Below, piece by piece: positions 25,641 through 34,108 of a stretch of DNA of 64,000 nucleotides. Origin of the DNA: DASYLJ01 sp964432595 (GTDB taxonomy: Bacteria; Desulfobacterota; Binatia; DP-6); NCBI GenBank assembly GCA_964432595.1, contig CAYSOF010000007.1:204497-268496 (forward strand), written 5' to 3'. Below the pieces are notes generated by a model, which saw only the letters and a program-made list of their open reading frames with translations, was not told where the DNA came from and ran no database searches. The first letter of the stretch is position 1, and every line of letters starts with the position of its first letter. The position numbers and the translations under genes were made by a program.

Positions 25641-27095
25641 ATGAGGCGGCGTTGGTGGAGCTGGGTGCTGCTGCTGTTGGGGCTCGGGGCGATGGCGCTC
25701 GCCGCGAGCACCTACCTCCCGAACCAGCCCCGATCCACGCGGCGCCTCACCATCACGGCCGGGCCGGACGGCACGACGCGATCGCTCGTCGCACACGCGC
25801 TCGCCGAAGCGCTGACGGCGAACGGCGGACAGGCCGAGGTCGTCGCGACCGCGGACGGGTCCGACGCCATCGACCGGGTCGACACCGGCACCATCGACTT
25901 CGCCCTCGTTCCCGAGGCGTTCCCCGGCGGCCATCGTTCGCACGTCCGCGAGGTGACGCCGCTCTACATCGAGGCCCTGCACCTCCTCGTAAAACCCGAA
26001 TTGGCCGACGCCGTGAACCAGGGGCTCGGCGCGCTCAAGGGGCGCACGGTGGACATCGGGCCGCCCACGTCGGCGAACGCAGGCCTCGCGACGGCCGTCC
26101 TCGCCTTTGCCGGCGTCCACCCCGGGCCCGACGGCTTCAGCGAGAGCGACATCGACGTCCCCACGCTCGAGCGTCTGATCGCCGCGCCCGATCGCACCGC
26201 GCTCCCGGACGCCGTGATGCACCTCGCCACCCTGCCCTCCGAGATCGCCGTCCATCTCATCCGCGACCGCGACTACGCGCTCGTGCCGCTGCCGTTCGCC
26301 GACGCCTTCCGGCTGAACGCGCTCATCTCCGCGAACCATCCGACGGAGATGCGCGAGGGGGTCGAGCGCAAGGTGGTGGTCGACGTGGTGATTCCCGCGT
26401 TCACCTACAAGGCCGAGCCGCCCGTCCCCTCGGCGCCCCTGCACACCGTCGGCACCCGCCTCCTCCTGATCGCGAACGAACGCGTCCCGGTCGACAGCGT
26501 GCAGCAGGTCCTCGACGCGGTCTTCGGCGCGCGCGTCGCGCACGTCGCGCATCCGCCCATCGATCGCTCGATGCTCGCGCTGCCGCCGCACTTGGCCCGC
26601 CACGAAGGCACGCTCGAGTTCCTCCGCCGCGGCCAGCCGTACATCACGGAGGACACCGTCGACACGCTGAGCAGCTCGTTCAGCGTCATCGGCGCGCTCG
26701 CCGGCGGGCTGCTCTTCCTCTGGCAGTGGTGGCGGCAACGCCGGCAAGCCGTCCGCGACGAGAAATTCGGCAGCTACCTCCTGCGCATGGCGGACGTCGA
26801 GCGGCGCATGACGACGCTCGAGCTGGCGGCGACGCTCGAGCTCGAGCCGCTCGTCGAGCTGCAGCGCGCGGTGCTGACACTCAAGACCGACGCGCTGGAC
26901 GCGTACGCCGCCGGCGAGCTCGGCGGGCAGGAGTCGCTCGCGAGCCTGCTCGTGCCCTTGAACGCCACGCGCGACCACATCGGTGACCTCATCCTGCACG
27001 TGCGCGACGCCCTCGAAGAACAGGCCCAGGCCGAAGGCCGCTCCGCGACCGCCGTCTGGACGGACGCCATCGACAAGCCCGACCGCAATGAGTGA
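25641..27095 (+). CDS. TAXI/TRAP-type substrate-binding protein with membrane anchor and cytoplasmic tail
   Basis: 484 aa with GGAGGG just before ATG 25641. An N-terminal hydrophobic segment (WWSWVLLLLGLGAMALAAS) is followed by a periplasmic TAXI-family binding domain (LTITAGPDGTTRSLVAHALAEAL, DTGTIDFALVPEAF, TPLYIEALHLLVKPE, GRTVDIGPPTSANAGLATAVLA). A second hydrophobic helix lies at about 350-368 (SFSVIGALAGGLLFLWQWW). The last 110 residues are charged and helical, coiled-coil-like. Classical TAXI proteins are free periplasmic TRAP receptors; this one is tethered at both sides with a cytosolic tail, and no TRAP permease is nearby. It may sense a ligand rather than feed a transporter; that is inference. 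Confidence 0.8.
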   Translation: MRRRWWSWVLLLLGLGAMALAASTYLPNQPRSTRRLTITAGPDGTTRSLVAHALAEALTANGGQAEVVATADGSDAIDRVDTGTIDFALVPEAFPGGHRSHVREVTPLYIEALHLLVKPELADAVNQGLGALKGRTVDIGPPTSANAGLATAVLAFAGVHPGPDGFSESDIDVPTLERLIAAPDRTALPDAVMHLATLPSEIAVHLIRDRDYALVPLPFADAFRLNALISANHPTEMREGVERKVVVDVVIPAFTYKAEPPVPSAPLHTVGTRLLLIANERVPVDSVQQVLDAVFGARVAHVAHPPIDRSMLALPPHLARHEGTLEFLRRGQPYITEDTVDTLSSSFSVIGALAGGLLFLWQWWRQRRQAVRDEKFGSYLLRMADVERRMTTLELAATLELEPLVELQRAVLTLKTDALDAYAAGELGGQESLASLLVPLNATRDHIGDLILHVRDALEEQAQAEGRSATAVWTDAIDKPDRNE

Positions 27096-27136
27096 CGCCG
27101 TTCACCGCGTCTTCTTCCGCAGGAGGACCCTCCGAG

Positions 27137-28540
27137 ATGGCCATCACGTCGAGACGCACATCGCGCGCCGCGCTCCTCATCGCCCTGGCAATGGCCGGCG
27201 CCGTGCACGCCGCGGACCGCATCTACTGGGGCGACTCGTCGGAGGACGTCATTTCCTTCGCCAATCTCGACGGCAGCGGTGACGGCAGCGACGTCGCCAC
27301 GCCGGGCGCGACGATGTCCTGCCCGTGGGGCACCGCCATCGATCTCCCGGCGAACCGCCTCTACTGGACCGGCTGCGCCGGCGCCTCGACGGTCTCGTTC
27401 GCCAGTCTCGACGGCTCGGGCGGCGGCGACCTCCACTTCACCGGCGCCACCGTGAACGATCCGACCGGCGTGGCCGTCGACCCCGCCACCGGCAACCTTT
27501 ACTGGGCGAACCGCGCCGCCACTGCGATCGGCTCCTACTCGGGTGCCGATGGCTCCGCCGCCGACGTCGTCACGACGGGCGCGACGGTGGCGGCGCCCTC
27601 CGGCGTCGCGTTCGACCCGGCCAGCGGCCGGCTCTACTGGGCGAACGGTGCCCCCGCCAACTCGATCGCGTGGGCAAACGTCGACGGCTCGGGCGGCGAG
27701 ACGCTCGACACGACGGGTGCCCCGGTGAGCGATCCCAGCGGCGTCGCCATCGACGCCGCCGGCGGGCGCGTCTACTGGACGAACTACGGCAACAGCACGA
27801 TCGGGTTCGCCGCCCTCGACGGCGGAAGCGGCGGCGAGCTCGTCACCACCGGCGCCCAGCTGTCCGGGCCCGTCGGCCTCGCGATCGACGCCGACGCCGG
27901 CCTCGTCTACTGGGGCAACTACGTCGGAAGCCAGGTCTCCTGGGCGCGTCTCGACGGCACCGGCGGCGGCGACCTCGATCTGACCGGCGCGACGATCCCG
28001 ACGTCGCCGAGCTTTCCCGTCCTGGTGCGCCGCCCGGCGGCGACGGCCGCGCCTGCCGTCACCGGCGCCGCCGAACCCGGCGCGGTGCTCACCTGTGCCG
28101 GCGACGCCTGGGCGCCCGACGACGTCGGCGCGTTCCTCTACCGCGTGCCCACCCGCATCACGTACCAGTGGGCGCGCGACGGCTCCGACGTCGCCGGCGG
28201 GACGGCGAGCACCTACACGGCCACGATCGCCGGCGCGTATCATTGCACCGTGACGGCGTCGAACCTGGCGGGTGTCACCGCGCAAACGAGCGCGCCCCAC
28301 CACGTCGTCGCACCGCCGACGCCACCCACCGCGTGCGTGATCCCCAACGTCGTGGGACAGACGCAGAGCACCGCGATCGCGACGCTCGCAGCGAGCGGCT
28401 GCACCGCAGGCAAGGTGAAGCGTCGTCGCGCGAAGCCGGAGAAGGCGGACGTCGTGCTCGCGCAGCGGCCGAAGGCCGGCACGACGCTCGATCTCGGCGC
28501 GAAGGTGAAGCTCGTCGTCGGTCGCTCGCGACGCAGCTAG
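27137..28540 (+). CDS. Secreted YWTD/SMP-30-like propeller with C-terminal PASTA domain
   Basis: 467 aa. ATG 27137 is supported by AGGAGG ten bases upstream and by a signal peptide ending in AVHAA. Residues about 20-300 contain seven repeats with RIYWGD, RLYWTG, NLYWAN, RLYWAN, RVYWTN, LVYWGN and the companion SIAWANVDGSGG, the LDL-receptor YWTD-like propeller pattern. Residues about 310-390 form an Ig-like segment (GAVLTCAGDAW...YQWARDGSDV...YHCTVTASN). The last 65 residues are a PASTA domain (IPNVVGQTQSTAIATLAASGC...VLAQRPKAGTTLDLGAKVKLVV). PASTA can bind muropeptides; the whole is likely a cell-surface binding protein. Confidence 0.85.
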   Translation: MAITSRRTSRAALLIALAMAGAVHAADRIYWGDSSEDVISFANLDGSGDGSDVATPGATMSCPWGTAIDLPANRLYWTGCAGASTVSFASLDGSGGGDLHFTGATVNDPTGVAVDPATGNLYWANRAATAIGSYSGADGSAADVVTTGATVAAPSGVAFDPASGRLYWANGAPANSIAWANVDGSGGETLDTTGAPVSDPSGVAIDAAGGRVYWTNYGNSTIGFAALDGGSGGELVTTGAQLSGPVGLAIDADAGLVYWGNYVGSQVSWARLDGTGGGDLDLTGATIPTSPSFPVLVRRPAATAAPAVTGAAEPGAVLTCAGDAWAPDDVGAFLYRVPTRITYQWARDGSDVAGGTASTYTATIAGAYHCTVTASNLAGVTAQTSAPHHVVAPPTPPTACVIPNVVGQTQSTAIATLAASGCTAGKVKRRRAKPEKADVVLAQRPKAGTTLDLGAKVKLVVGRSRRS

Positions 28541-28572
28541 CGTACCAGCCACACGGCGGACGCCTCGCGATA

Positions 28573-28622
28573 CCCCACGCACGCGCCATTCGCTCACGCG
28601 TGATGCGTGGGGCGTCTCGCCC
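28573..28622 (+). terminator. Candidate transcription terminator
   Basis: CCCCACGCA (28573-28581) pairs with TGCGTGGGG (28614-28622), and inner CGCG tracts extend the stem. It lies 33 bases after the stop of the YWTD/PASTA gene. No clear T-run follows. Confidence 0.5.
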
Positions 28623-28751
28623 CGCGCCTACTCCGATGGTCGTAAGACGATCGTCGGAAATCTGCGCTCGACGTGAATTTTCTCGCCGCACCCACTGGTG
28701 CGCGCACTGCCGTGTGCTAGCGAGGGCGCATCATCGAAGAGGGGGTGCTCC

Positions 28752-29420
28752 ATGAGATCGTTGTTGCTCCATGGTGTGCTGAGTGTCGGCCTCGTCGTGG
28801 CGAGCGCCGACATGGCTGCGGCGAAGCGATGCGAAGACGATGCTGCCGTCGCCGCCGCTCGCGCAGCCGCCGACGCGGAGTGCGACTGCGCCACCGCGAG
28901 CAGTCACGGCGAATATCAACGCTGTGTCAGTCGCGTGGTGAAGGAGCTGGTCGCGTCGGGCGACCTGCCGAAAGAATGCAGAGGCGAGGTGACGAGCTGC
29001 GCGGCGAAGTCCATCTGCGGGAAGCCCGGATCCGTCACCTGCTGTCGCGTCGACAAACGCGGCAAGGTGAAGTGCTCGATCAAGTCGAGCGCGGCCAGGT
29101 GCAAGGCGCCCAAGGGCGGCCAGGCATGCGTGGGCAGCGGCACCAGCTGCTGTGACTCCTGCGGCGCCGGCTCGCCGGACGGCGCGTTCATCTGCCCGGG
29201 GACGACCACGACGACCGCGCCACCGGTCTCGACGTCCACGACCACGCCGTCGACGACGAGCACGACGGTGTCCACCACCACCACCACCGCACCGACGACG
29301 TCCACGACGGCGCCGACGGTCACTACCACCACCACCACCACGTCGTCGACCACGACGACCACGATCTACGGCTCGCCGAGCCGCGCCTTCCTGACCGGAG
29401 GTGTCGACCTGCTCGAATGA
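28752..29420 (+). CDS. Secreted Cys-rich protein with Thr/Ser-rich tail
   Basis: 222 aa. ATG 28752 follows AGAGGGGG and starts a signal peptide (RSLLLHGVLSVGLVVASADMAAA). Residues about 25-150 carry at least twelve cysteines (CDCATASSHGEYQRC, CRGEVTSCAAKSICG, VTCCRVDKRGKVKC, SCCDSCG). Residues about 150-205 are nearly pure Thr/Ser/Pro, a linker normally placed between extracellular domains and probably glycosylated. Here the chain ends only about 17 residues after the linker (YGSPSRAFLTGG), so a C-terminal domain may have been lost. The cysteine-rich part resembles a type recurring in secreted proteins of this kind of genome; function unknown. Confidence 0.78.
   Translation: MRSLLLHGVLSVGLVVASADMAAAKRCEDDAAVAAARAAADAECDCATASSHGEYQRCVSRVVKELVASGDLPKECRGEVTSCAAKSICGKPGSVTCCRVDKRGKVKCSIKSSAARCKAPKGGQACVGSGTSCCDSCGAGSPDGAFICPGTTTTTAPPVSTSTTTPSTTSTTVSTTTTTAPTTSTTAPTVTTTTTTTSSTTTTTIYGSPSRAFLTGGVDLLE
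29201..29366 (+). repeat. Low-complexity ACC/ACG tract encoding a Thr-rich linker
   Basis: Dense ACC, ACG and TCG triplets inside the Cys-rich protein gene, with runs of five or more ACC. Such tracts are prone to slippage, and linker length probably varies between strains. Confidence 0.8.
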
Positions 29421-29447
29421 GCGCATCGAATCGACCGTGCAGCACGC

Positions 29448-29485
29448 CGATGCCCCCCGGACGCCACGACCTCCGGGGGGCATCG
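29448..29485. terminator. Strong hairpin between convergent genes
   Basis: CGATGCCCCCCGGA (29448-29461) pairs perfectly over 14 bp with 29472-29485 around a 10-base loop. It lies between the convergent stops at 29420 and 29559 and can act on both strands. No U-tract. Confidence 0.65.
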
Positions 29486-29558
29486 TGCGTACGGGCTCGG
29501 CGGCCACGCGCACGAGGACGCGCGCGCACGGTCGCGCCCGCCGGCGGCCCCGAGCGCG

Positions 29559-30920
29559 CTATCGCTTCGCGCGGAACACGACGCCGTCGTCCTTGACGAC
29601 GTGCGTACCGTCGAACGCGCTCGCGAAGCACTGCATCGTGTCGGCGCGGACGAGCTGCGCGACCACGGGCGCCGAGCGGAGCGGCAGCACGCCGTCCGGC
29701 AGGTTCGCGCCCTTTGCCTTCAGCACGACCTTCGCCTTGCCGGCGACGCCCGCCGTCAGGACCGCCCTCTTCACGCCGTGCGGCGCGCGTGCCGCGTCTT
29801 CGTATGCGAAGCCTTTGGCGCCGCGAGACTTCCAGTTCGTGCCGGGCGGCAGCGCGAGCTCGCCGACCAGCACCGGCGGCTCACCACGGTAGAGACAGAG
29901 CGAGTAACGCGTCGCTACGGTCGGATCGCCGAAATCCGCGAGCGCCGTCGCGTCGCCTTTCGCAAATTTCCACACCAGCGTGTCCTTGTCGCTGCCGGGA
30001 CCGTCGCGCACCTCGAGCCCCGCGTGCAACGACGTACGACAGATCGGCTCCACCATCGGCTGGCACACCGCCTGGACGACGCCCGGCGCCGGATACAGGA
30101 CGTCGCGCCCGCCCCGGTCGTCGTTCCGCAGCGAGAGGTTGAAGAGCGCGTCGAAATCGCTGGGCGCCTGGTTCAGGACCGCCAGCGTGTCGAGGTTCGG
30201 CGAAATGGCGACCGTGGCCAACGGATCGGCGGCATCGACGAGCATGGCGTTGTTCGGGTCCGTGTCGGTGTCGAAGTTCACGTTCGGGCCGTCGTGCGGA
30301 TGGCCGAGCCCCACCGCATGCCCGAGCTCGTGCATCAGGAGGCGTTGCAGGAGGCGCAACCCCAGCTCGCGGGTGAACGCGGGCGCCGCCGCCGCGAGAC
30401 GGTCGGTGGCGATCAGGATGTCCGCGCCGTGGATGACCTTGCCCGCGAGCGTGGCGCCGTTGGTCAGCAGCCGATCGGGGCGCGACGTCCACGCCAGGAA
30501 CGCGACGCCGAACGCGGCCCCGCTGGCCGCAAAGTCGGGATCGGTCGACTGGACGGCGAACACGTCGATCTCGGCGCCGGCGGTCGGGCCGCGCACGGCC
30601 GCGCCGCCGAACGCCAGCGTGAACGGCAGGGCCGCGCTCTCCCATTGCGCGAACGCCGCGCGCACCGCCTGCTCCACGGCGGCGACGTCCTCGGGGGCGG
30701 TGCCGCCGGTGACAGCGAGGGTCACGTCGGTCGCGAACCCGGGCGCGATCGACACCGACAGCGTGCCGTCCGCCAGCCCGCGCCCGGCGATCTCCGTCGC
30801 CGACCAGCGCGGCGCCTCGGCGAGGTTCGCGCTGCGATCGATCGTCACGAAAGCCGTCGCCGTGGACGCCAGCAGCGTCATGGCGGCGGAGAGAGCGGTG
30901 ACGGCCGATCGTCGCGACAT
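29559..30920 (-). CDS. Secreted matrixin-like zinc metalloprotease with shared C-terminal module
   Basis: 453 aa from ATG 30920 (SRRSAVTALSAAMTLLASTATA, signal); in-frame ATG 30938 is an alternative. The zinc site is HELGHAVGLGH (HExxHxxGxxH of metzincins) near residue 210, inside LLQRLLMHELGHAVGLGHPHDGP, with the substrate-side AAFAQWESAA as in matrixins and a later NNAML where the Met-turn is expected. Residues about 300-453 are the module also found in the 24911 and 45393 proteins: DTLVWKFAKGD, YSLCLYRG, TNWKSRGAKGFAYED, KAVLTAG-like, GKAKVVLKAKGANLP, VVAQLVRADTMQCFASAFDG. The module probably targets the protease to a surface or substrate; inference. Confidence 0.87.
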   Translation of the reverse strand: MSRRSAVTALSAAMTLLASTATAFVTIDRSANLAEAPRWSATEIAGRGLADGTLSVSIAPGFATDVTLAVTGGTAPEDVAAVEQAVRAAFAQWESAALPFTLAFGGAAVRGPTAGAEIDVFAVQSTDPDFAASGAAFGVAFLAWTSRPDRLLTNGATLAGKVIHGADILIATDRLAAAAPAFTRELGLRLLQRLLMHELGHAVGLGHPHDGPNVNFDTDTDPNNAMLVDAADPLATVAISPNLDTLAVLNQAPSDFDALFNLSLRNDDRGGRDVLYPAPGVVQAVCQPMVEPICRTSLHAGLEVRDGPGSDKDTLVWKFAKGDATALADFGDPTVATRYSLCLYRGEPPVLVGELALPPGTNWKSRGAKGFAYEDAARAPHGVKRAVLTAGVAGKAKVVLKAKGANLPDGVLPLRSAPVVAQLVRADTMQCFASAFDGTHVVKDDGVVFRAKR

Positions 30921-30993
30921 ACCATGGTCGACTCGCATGGATGGACAGCAGGCTACTCCACTGCGATTCCGTCGGTCCAGGGATTTGCGGCGG

Positions 30994-32136
30994 CTACCCC
31001 AGCCCGCCGAGCGCGATGCCCAGGACACCCGCCGCCACGATGAGCAGCGGCTCCGACACGCCCTTCACCCGCGTCAGCACGACGAGCGTCCCGATCGCGA
31101 TCAGCGCCGTCGGGACGTCGAACACCGCCCGGCGTCCGAGCACGAACGCCGCACCCGCGATCGCCCCCGCCGCGGCCGCGGTCACCCCCTCGACGAACGC
31201 CTTCACCCGTGGGTCGTGCACCGAACGGCGGAAGTAGCGCGCCGGGATGACGACGAGCAGGTAGCACGGCAGGAACACCGCCACCGCCGCCACGACCGCA
31301 CCGAGCGGTCCGGCGACCAGGTACCCGATGAACGCCACCGTGATCACCACCGGCCCCGGCGTGATCATCGCCACCGCGACCGCGTCGAGGAACTGTCGGT
31401 CGTCGAGCCACTGCAGGTCCGTCACGACCGCGCCATGGAGGAACGGCACGATGGCGAGACCGCTGCCGAACACGAACGCGCCCGCCTCCGCGAAGCACCA
31501 GGCGATCTGCCACAACGCGCCGGCAGGCGCCTCGCCGTGGACACCGGTCATGAGCCAGGGCCACGGAGCCACGACCAGGGCCGTCGCCGGCCGCCGCGCG
31601 ATCAACGTCACGACGCCGCACAGCACGAAGAGCCAGATGAGCTCCGACTCCGTCCACGCGGTGACCACGCCGCTCGTCACGAAGACCGCCCAGAGCAGCC
31701 GATCGCTCCCGAGGGTGCTCTTCGCGAGCTTCCACGCGCTGCGGGCGATGATGGCGATCACCGCGGCGCCGATCCCGTAGAAGGCGCCCTCCATCCAGGC
31801 AAGGCCGCCGTACGCGAGGTACAGCGCCGACAGGATCAGGACCATGACGAACGACGGCAGGACGAACGCGATCGCGACGAGCGTCGCGCCGAGCACGCCG
31901 TAATGCAGCCAGCCGAGGTAGATCGCGAGCTGCGCGGCCAGCGGTCCCGGCGCCAGCTGCGCGAGGGCCAGCCCTTCCTTGTAGTCCGCGAGCGTGAACC
32001 AGCCGCGCCGCTCGACCAGGTCGCGCTGCATGTAGCCCACCAGGGCGATCGGGCCGCCGAACCCGGTGGTGCCCAGGTGCAGGAAGTACCCGACCAGATC
32101 GCGCAACGAGTACGGCGCGAGCCCGCGCTCCATCAT
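30994..32136 (-). CDS. chrA: Chromate transporter ChrA, two-domain form
   Basis: 380 aa inner-membrane protein with two homologous CHR halves. The first has YFLHLGTTGFGGPIALVGYM and LAQLAPGPLAAQLAIYLGW; the second has CFAEAGAFVFGSGLAIVPFLHG and AVAMITPGPVVITVAFIGYLVAGP. Length fits the long ChrA type, which expels chromate from the cytoplasm. The ATG at 32136 overlaps the chrB stop (ATGA) and has GGAGGAAGGC directly before it, so it is translationally coupled to chrB. Confidence 0.95.
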   Translation of the reverse strand: MMERGLAPYSLRDLVGYFLHLGTTGFGGPIALVGYMQRDLVERRGWFTLADYKEGLALAQLAPGPLAAQLAIYLGWLHYGVLGATLVAIAFVLPSFVMVLILSALYLAYGGLAWMEGAFYGIGAAVIAIIARSAWKLAKSTLGSDRLLWAVFVTSGVVTAWTESELIWLFVLCGVVTLIARRPATALVVAPWPWLMTGVHGEAPAGALWQIAWCFAEAGAFVFGSGLAIVPFLHGAVVTDLQWLDDRQFLDAVAVAMITPGPVVITVAFIGYLVAGPLGAVVAAVAVFLPCYLLVVIPARYFRRSVHDPRVKAFVEGVTAAAAGAIAGAAFVLGRRAVFDVPTALIAIGTLVVLTRVKGVSEPLLIVAAGVLGIALGGLG

Positions 32137-33122
32137 GCCTTCCTCCGCCGGGCGAACCAGGCGTACAGCGCGTCGAAGACCGCCCCGCCGTGCGCCACCC
32201 GTGCGGCATCGTCCGGATGCGACCATGCGATGCCGGCCACGAGATGCTCGATCCCGCGCGTCTCCTCGCGACCGTACTTCCCGTCCTTCAGGTCGACGTC
32301 GTGAATCACCTCCGCGACCGCGCGGAGCGCCGGGTCGTCGAGCGCGAGCTCCCGCAGCAGGACCTCGAACGAGCAGAGGTCCCCGTCGTGCGTGAACTCG
32401 GCGTCGAACATGTCGAACCGCAGCTCTCCCGCCGACGGCACGTAGCCGCGCGCCGGAACGAACTTGAACCGCGCCGCCCGATCGACGAACCGGCCGATGA
32501 GCCACGCGCATCCGATGCGGTCGATGTGGACACCGGTGCGCGTCACCCAGGTCCGACCCTGGACGTCGCCGATCGTGCGGCGACCGCGCGACCGCACCGC
32601 CGCGGACGCGGGCGACGGGGCGAGACGCTCCGCGAGCCCCGCGACCAGGCCCTCGACGGCCTCCCGCCCCGGCGCCGTGAAGAAGTCGACCTCCGCGATC
32701 TCGCCGAGCCGCTTGCGGAAGCGGGCGATGCCGGCCTCGATCTGCGCCCGCCGCTCGTCCGACGGCGCGCGGCCGCGCGCCGGCAGCGTGTCCTTCGCGA
32801 AGGTCCGGACCTCCGTGGCGAGGGTGCGGTAGTCGGCCTCGCGGGCCGTCACGAAGAGCCCGCGGACTTCGGCATCGGTGAGTCCGTCGACCAGCCGCGC
32901 CTCGCACAGCGACGCGTCGCCGCCGTCGGCGTGGATCTCCCGCAGGAGCCACTCGAAGTCCTCGCGCGCGTCGTCGGTGCTGGGCAACACGTACACCGAG
33001 TTCTTGATCGGCACCGCGCCCAGCGCCTGCAGCCGCCGCCACACCTTCACGCGCAGGTAGGGGGGCTTCGGCGGCAGCTGATGAATGAGCACCAGCCACA
33101 GGGCTCCGGTCGGGTCGGCCAC
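32133..33122 (-). CDS. chrB: Chromate resistance protein ChrB
   Basis: 329 aa from GTG 33122. N-terminal half: ALWLVLIHQLPPKPPYLRVKVWRRLQALGAVPIKNSVYVLP, the typical ChrB opening. C-terminal half: TWVTRTGVHIDRIGCAWLIGRFVD, RFVPxxG-like FKFVPARGY, MFDAEFTHDGDLCSFEVLL and HDVDLKDGKYGREETRGI. ChrB is described as a chromate-responsive regulator of chrA. First gene of the chrBA operon, divergent from the ECF sigma gene across about 80 bases. Confidence 0.95.
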   Translation of the reverse strand: MADPTGALWLVLIHQLPPKPPYLRVKVWRRLQALGAVPIKNSVYVLPSTDDAREDFEWLLREIHADGGDASLCEARLVDGLTDAEVRGLFVTAREADYRTLATEVRTFAKDTLPARGRAPSDERRAQIEAGIARFRKRLGEIAEVDFFTAPGREAVEGLVAGLAERLAPSPASAAVRSRGRRTIGDVQGRTWVTRTGVHIDRIGCAWLIGRFVDRAARFKFVPARGYVPSAGELRFDMFDAEFTHDGDLCSFEVLLRELALDDPALRAVAEVIHDVDLKDGKYGREETRGIEHLVAGIAWSHPDDAARVAHGGAVFDALYAWFARRRKA

Positions 33123-33202
33123 GCGGCCATGGCAGCTATAACAACTGCATCACGCGTGCAACGCTCGTTGCATCACGCGATCGCCCGCGCTAGGCCCAGC
33201 CG

Positions 33203-34075
33203 GTGGCCGCCACGGAGCAACGCCGGCGCCTCTGGGGCCTCGCGTATCGCCTCACCGGATGCGCGGCGGATGCGGACGACGTCGTCCAGGAGACGTTCGC
33301 CCGCTGGCTCGAGCGCAGTCCGGAGTCACCCGCACCCGACGCATGGCTCGTCCGCGTCGCGACGCGCATCGGGATCGACGTGCTCCGCGCCCGTCGCCGG
33401 CGCGGCTACGTCGGGCCATGGCTGCCCTCACCGGTCGCCGACGAGGCGACCGACGATCCCGCGTCGCGCTACGGCCTCGCCGAGAGCGCGAGCGTCGCGT
33501 TCCTGATCGCACTGGAGGCGCTCTCCCCGCGCCCGCGCGCCGTGCTGCTGCTGCGCGACGTGCTCGGCTATTCCGCCGCCGAGACCGCCGCGATCGTCGG
33601 CGCGACGGAGGGCGGCGTGCGGGTGATGCATCTTCGTGCCCGGCGCGCCCTCGCGGAGTACGACCGCGCACGGACGCTGCCCTCGGCCGAGCTCCGTGCG
33701 CGCCACCGGGCCGTCCTCGAGCGATTCCTCGCCGCGCTGGCGGCCCAGGATGCGCGCGCGCTCGAGGCGCTGCTCGTCGAGGACGTTCGGACTCGCACCG
33801 ACGGCGGTGGCCGCTTCACCGCGCTGCGAGCGCCGCTCCAGGGGCGGGCCCGTGTGGCACGCTTCTTCCTGCGCGCCGCGCAACAGCGCGCCGCCGCGGG
33901 CGTCGAGACGCAGATCGTCCCCCTGAACGGGATGCCTGCGGCCGTGCTGCGGCTGGCGCGCCCCGTCCGCCGCCAGGCACCGGTCGTCGTCCTGACGCTC
34001 CAGCTGGCCGCGGACGGGCGGGTGCGCGAGATCGACGCCGTGATGGCGCCGGCGAAGCTGACGGCCGTGATGTAA
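33203..34075 (+). CDS. ECF41-type sigma factor with SnoaL-like C-terminal domain
   Basis: 290 aa from GTG 33203. Sigma region 2 (LWGLAYRLTGCAADADDVVQETFARW) and region 4 (ALEALSPRPRAVLLLRDVLGYSAAETAAIVGATEGGVRV) are clear. Residues about 165-290 form a SnoaL-like fold. The three marks I know for ECF41 are present in recognisable form: WLPSP in the linker (family WLPEP), DGGGR exactly, and a final APAKL (family NPDKL); NGMPA is also present. In this group the C-terminal domain replaces an anti-sigma factor and modulates activity. It leads an apparent operon with the next two genes (gaps of 33 and 40 bases) and is divergent from chrBA. Confidence 0.9.
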   Translation: MAATEQRRRLWGLAYRLTGCAADADDVVQETFARWLERSPESPAPDAWLVRVATRIGIDVLRARRRRGYVGPWLPSPVADEATDDPASRYGLAESASVAFLIALEALSPRPRAVLLLRDVLGYSAAETAAIVGATEGGVRVMHLRARRALAEYDRARTLPSAELRARHRAVLERFLAALAAQDARALEALLVEDVRTRTDGGGRFTALRAPLQGRARVARFFLRAAQQRAAAGVETQIVPLNGMPAAVLRLARPVRRQAPVVVLTLQLAADGRVREIDAVMAPAKLTAVM

Positions 34076-34108
34076 CGAACGGGCGGCGACGTTCGTTCTC
34101 CTGACACC

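Noticed and set aside
29201..29366. Possible CRISPR-like or tandem repeat array
   Set aside because: The periodicity is three bases from Thr codons inside a reading frame; there are no repeat-spacer units.
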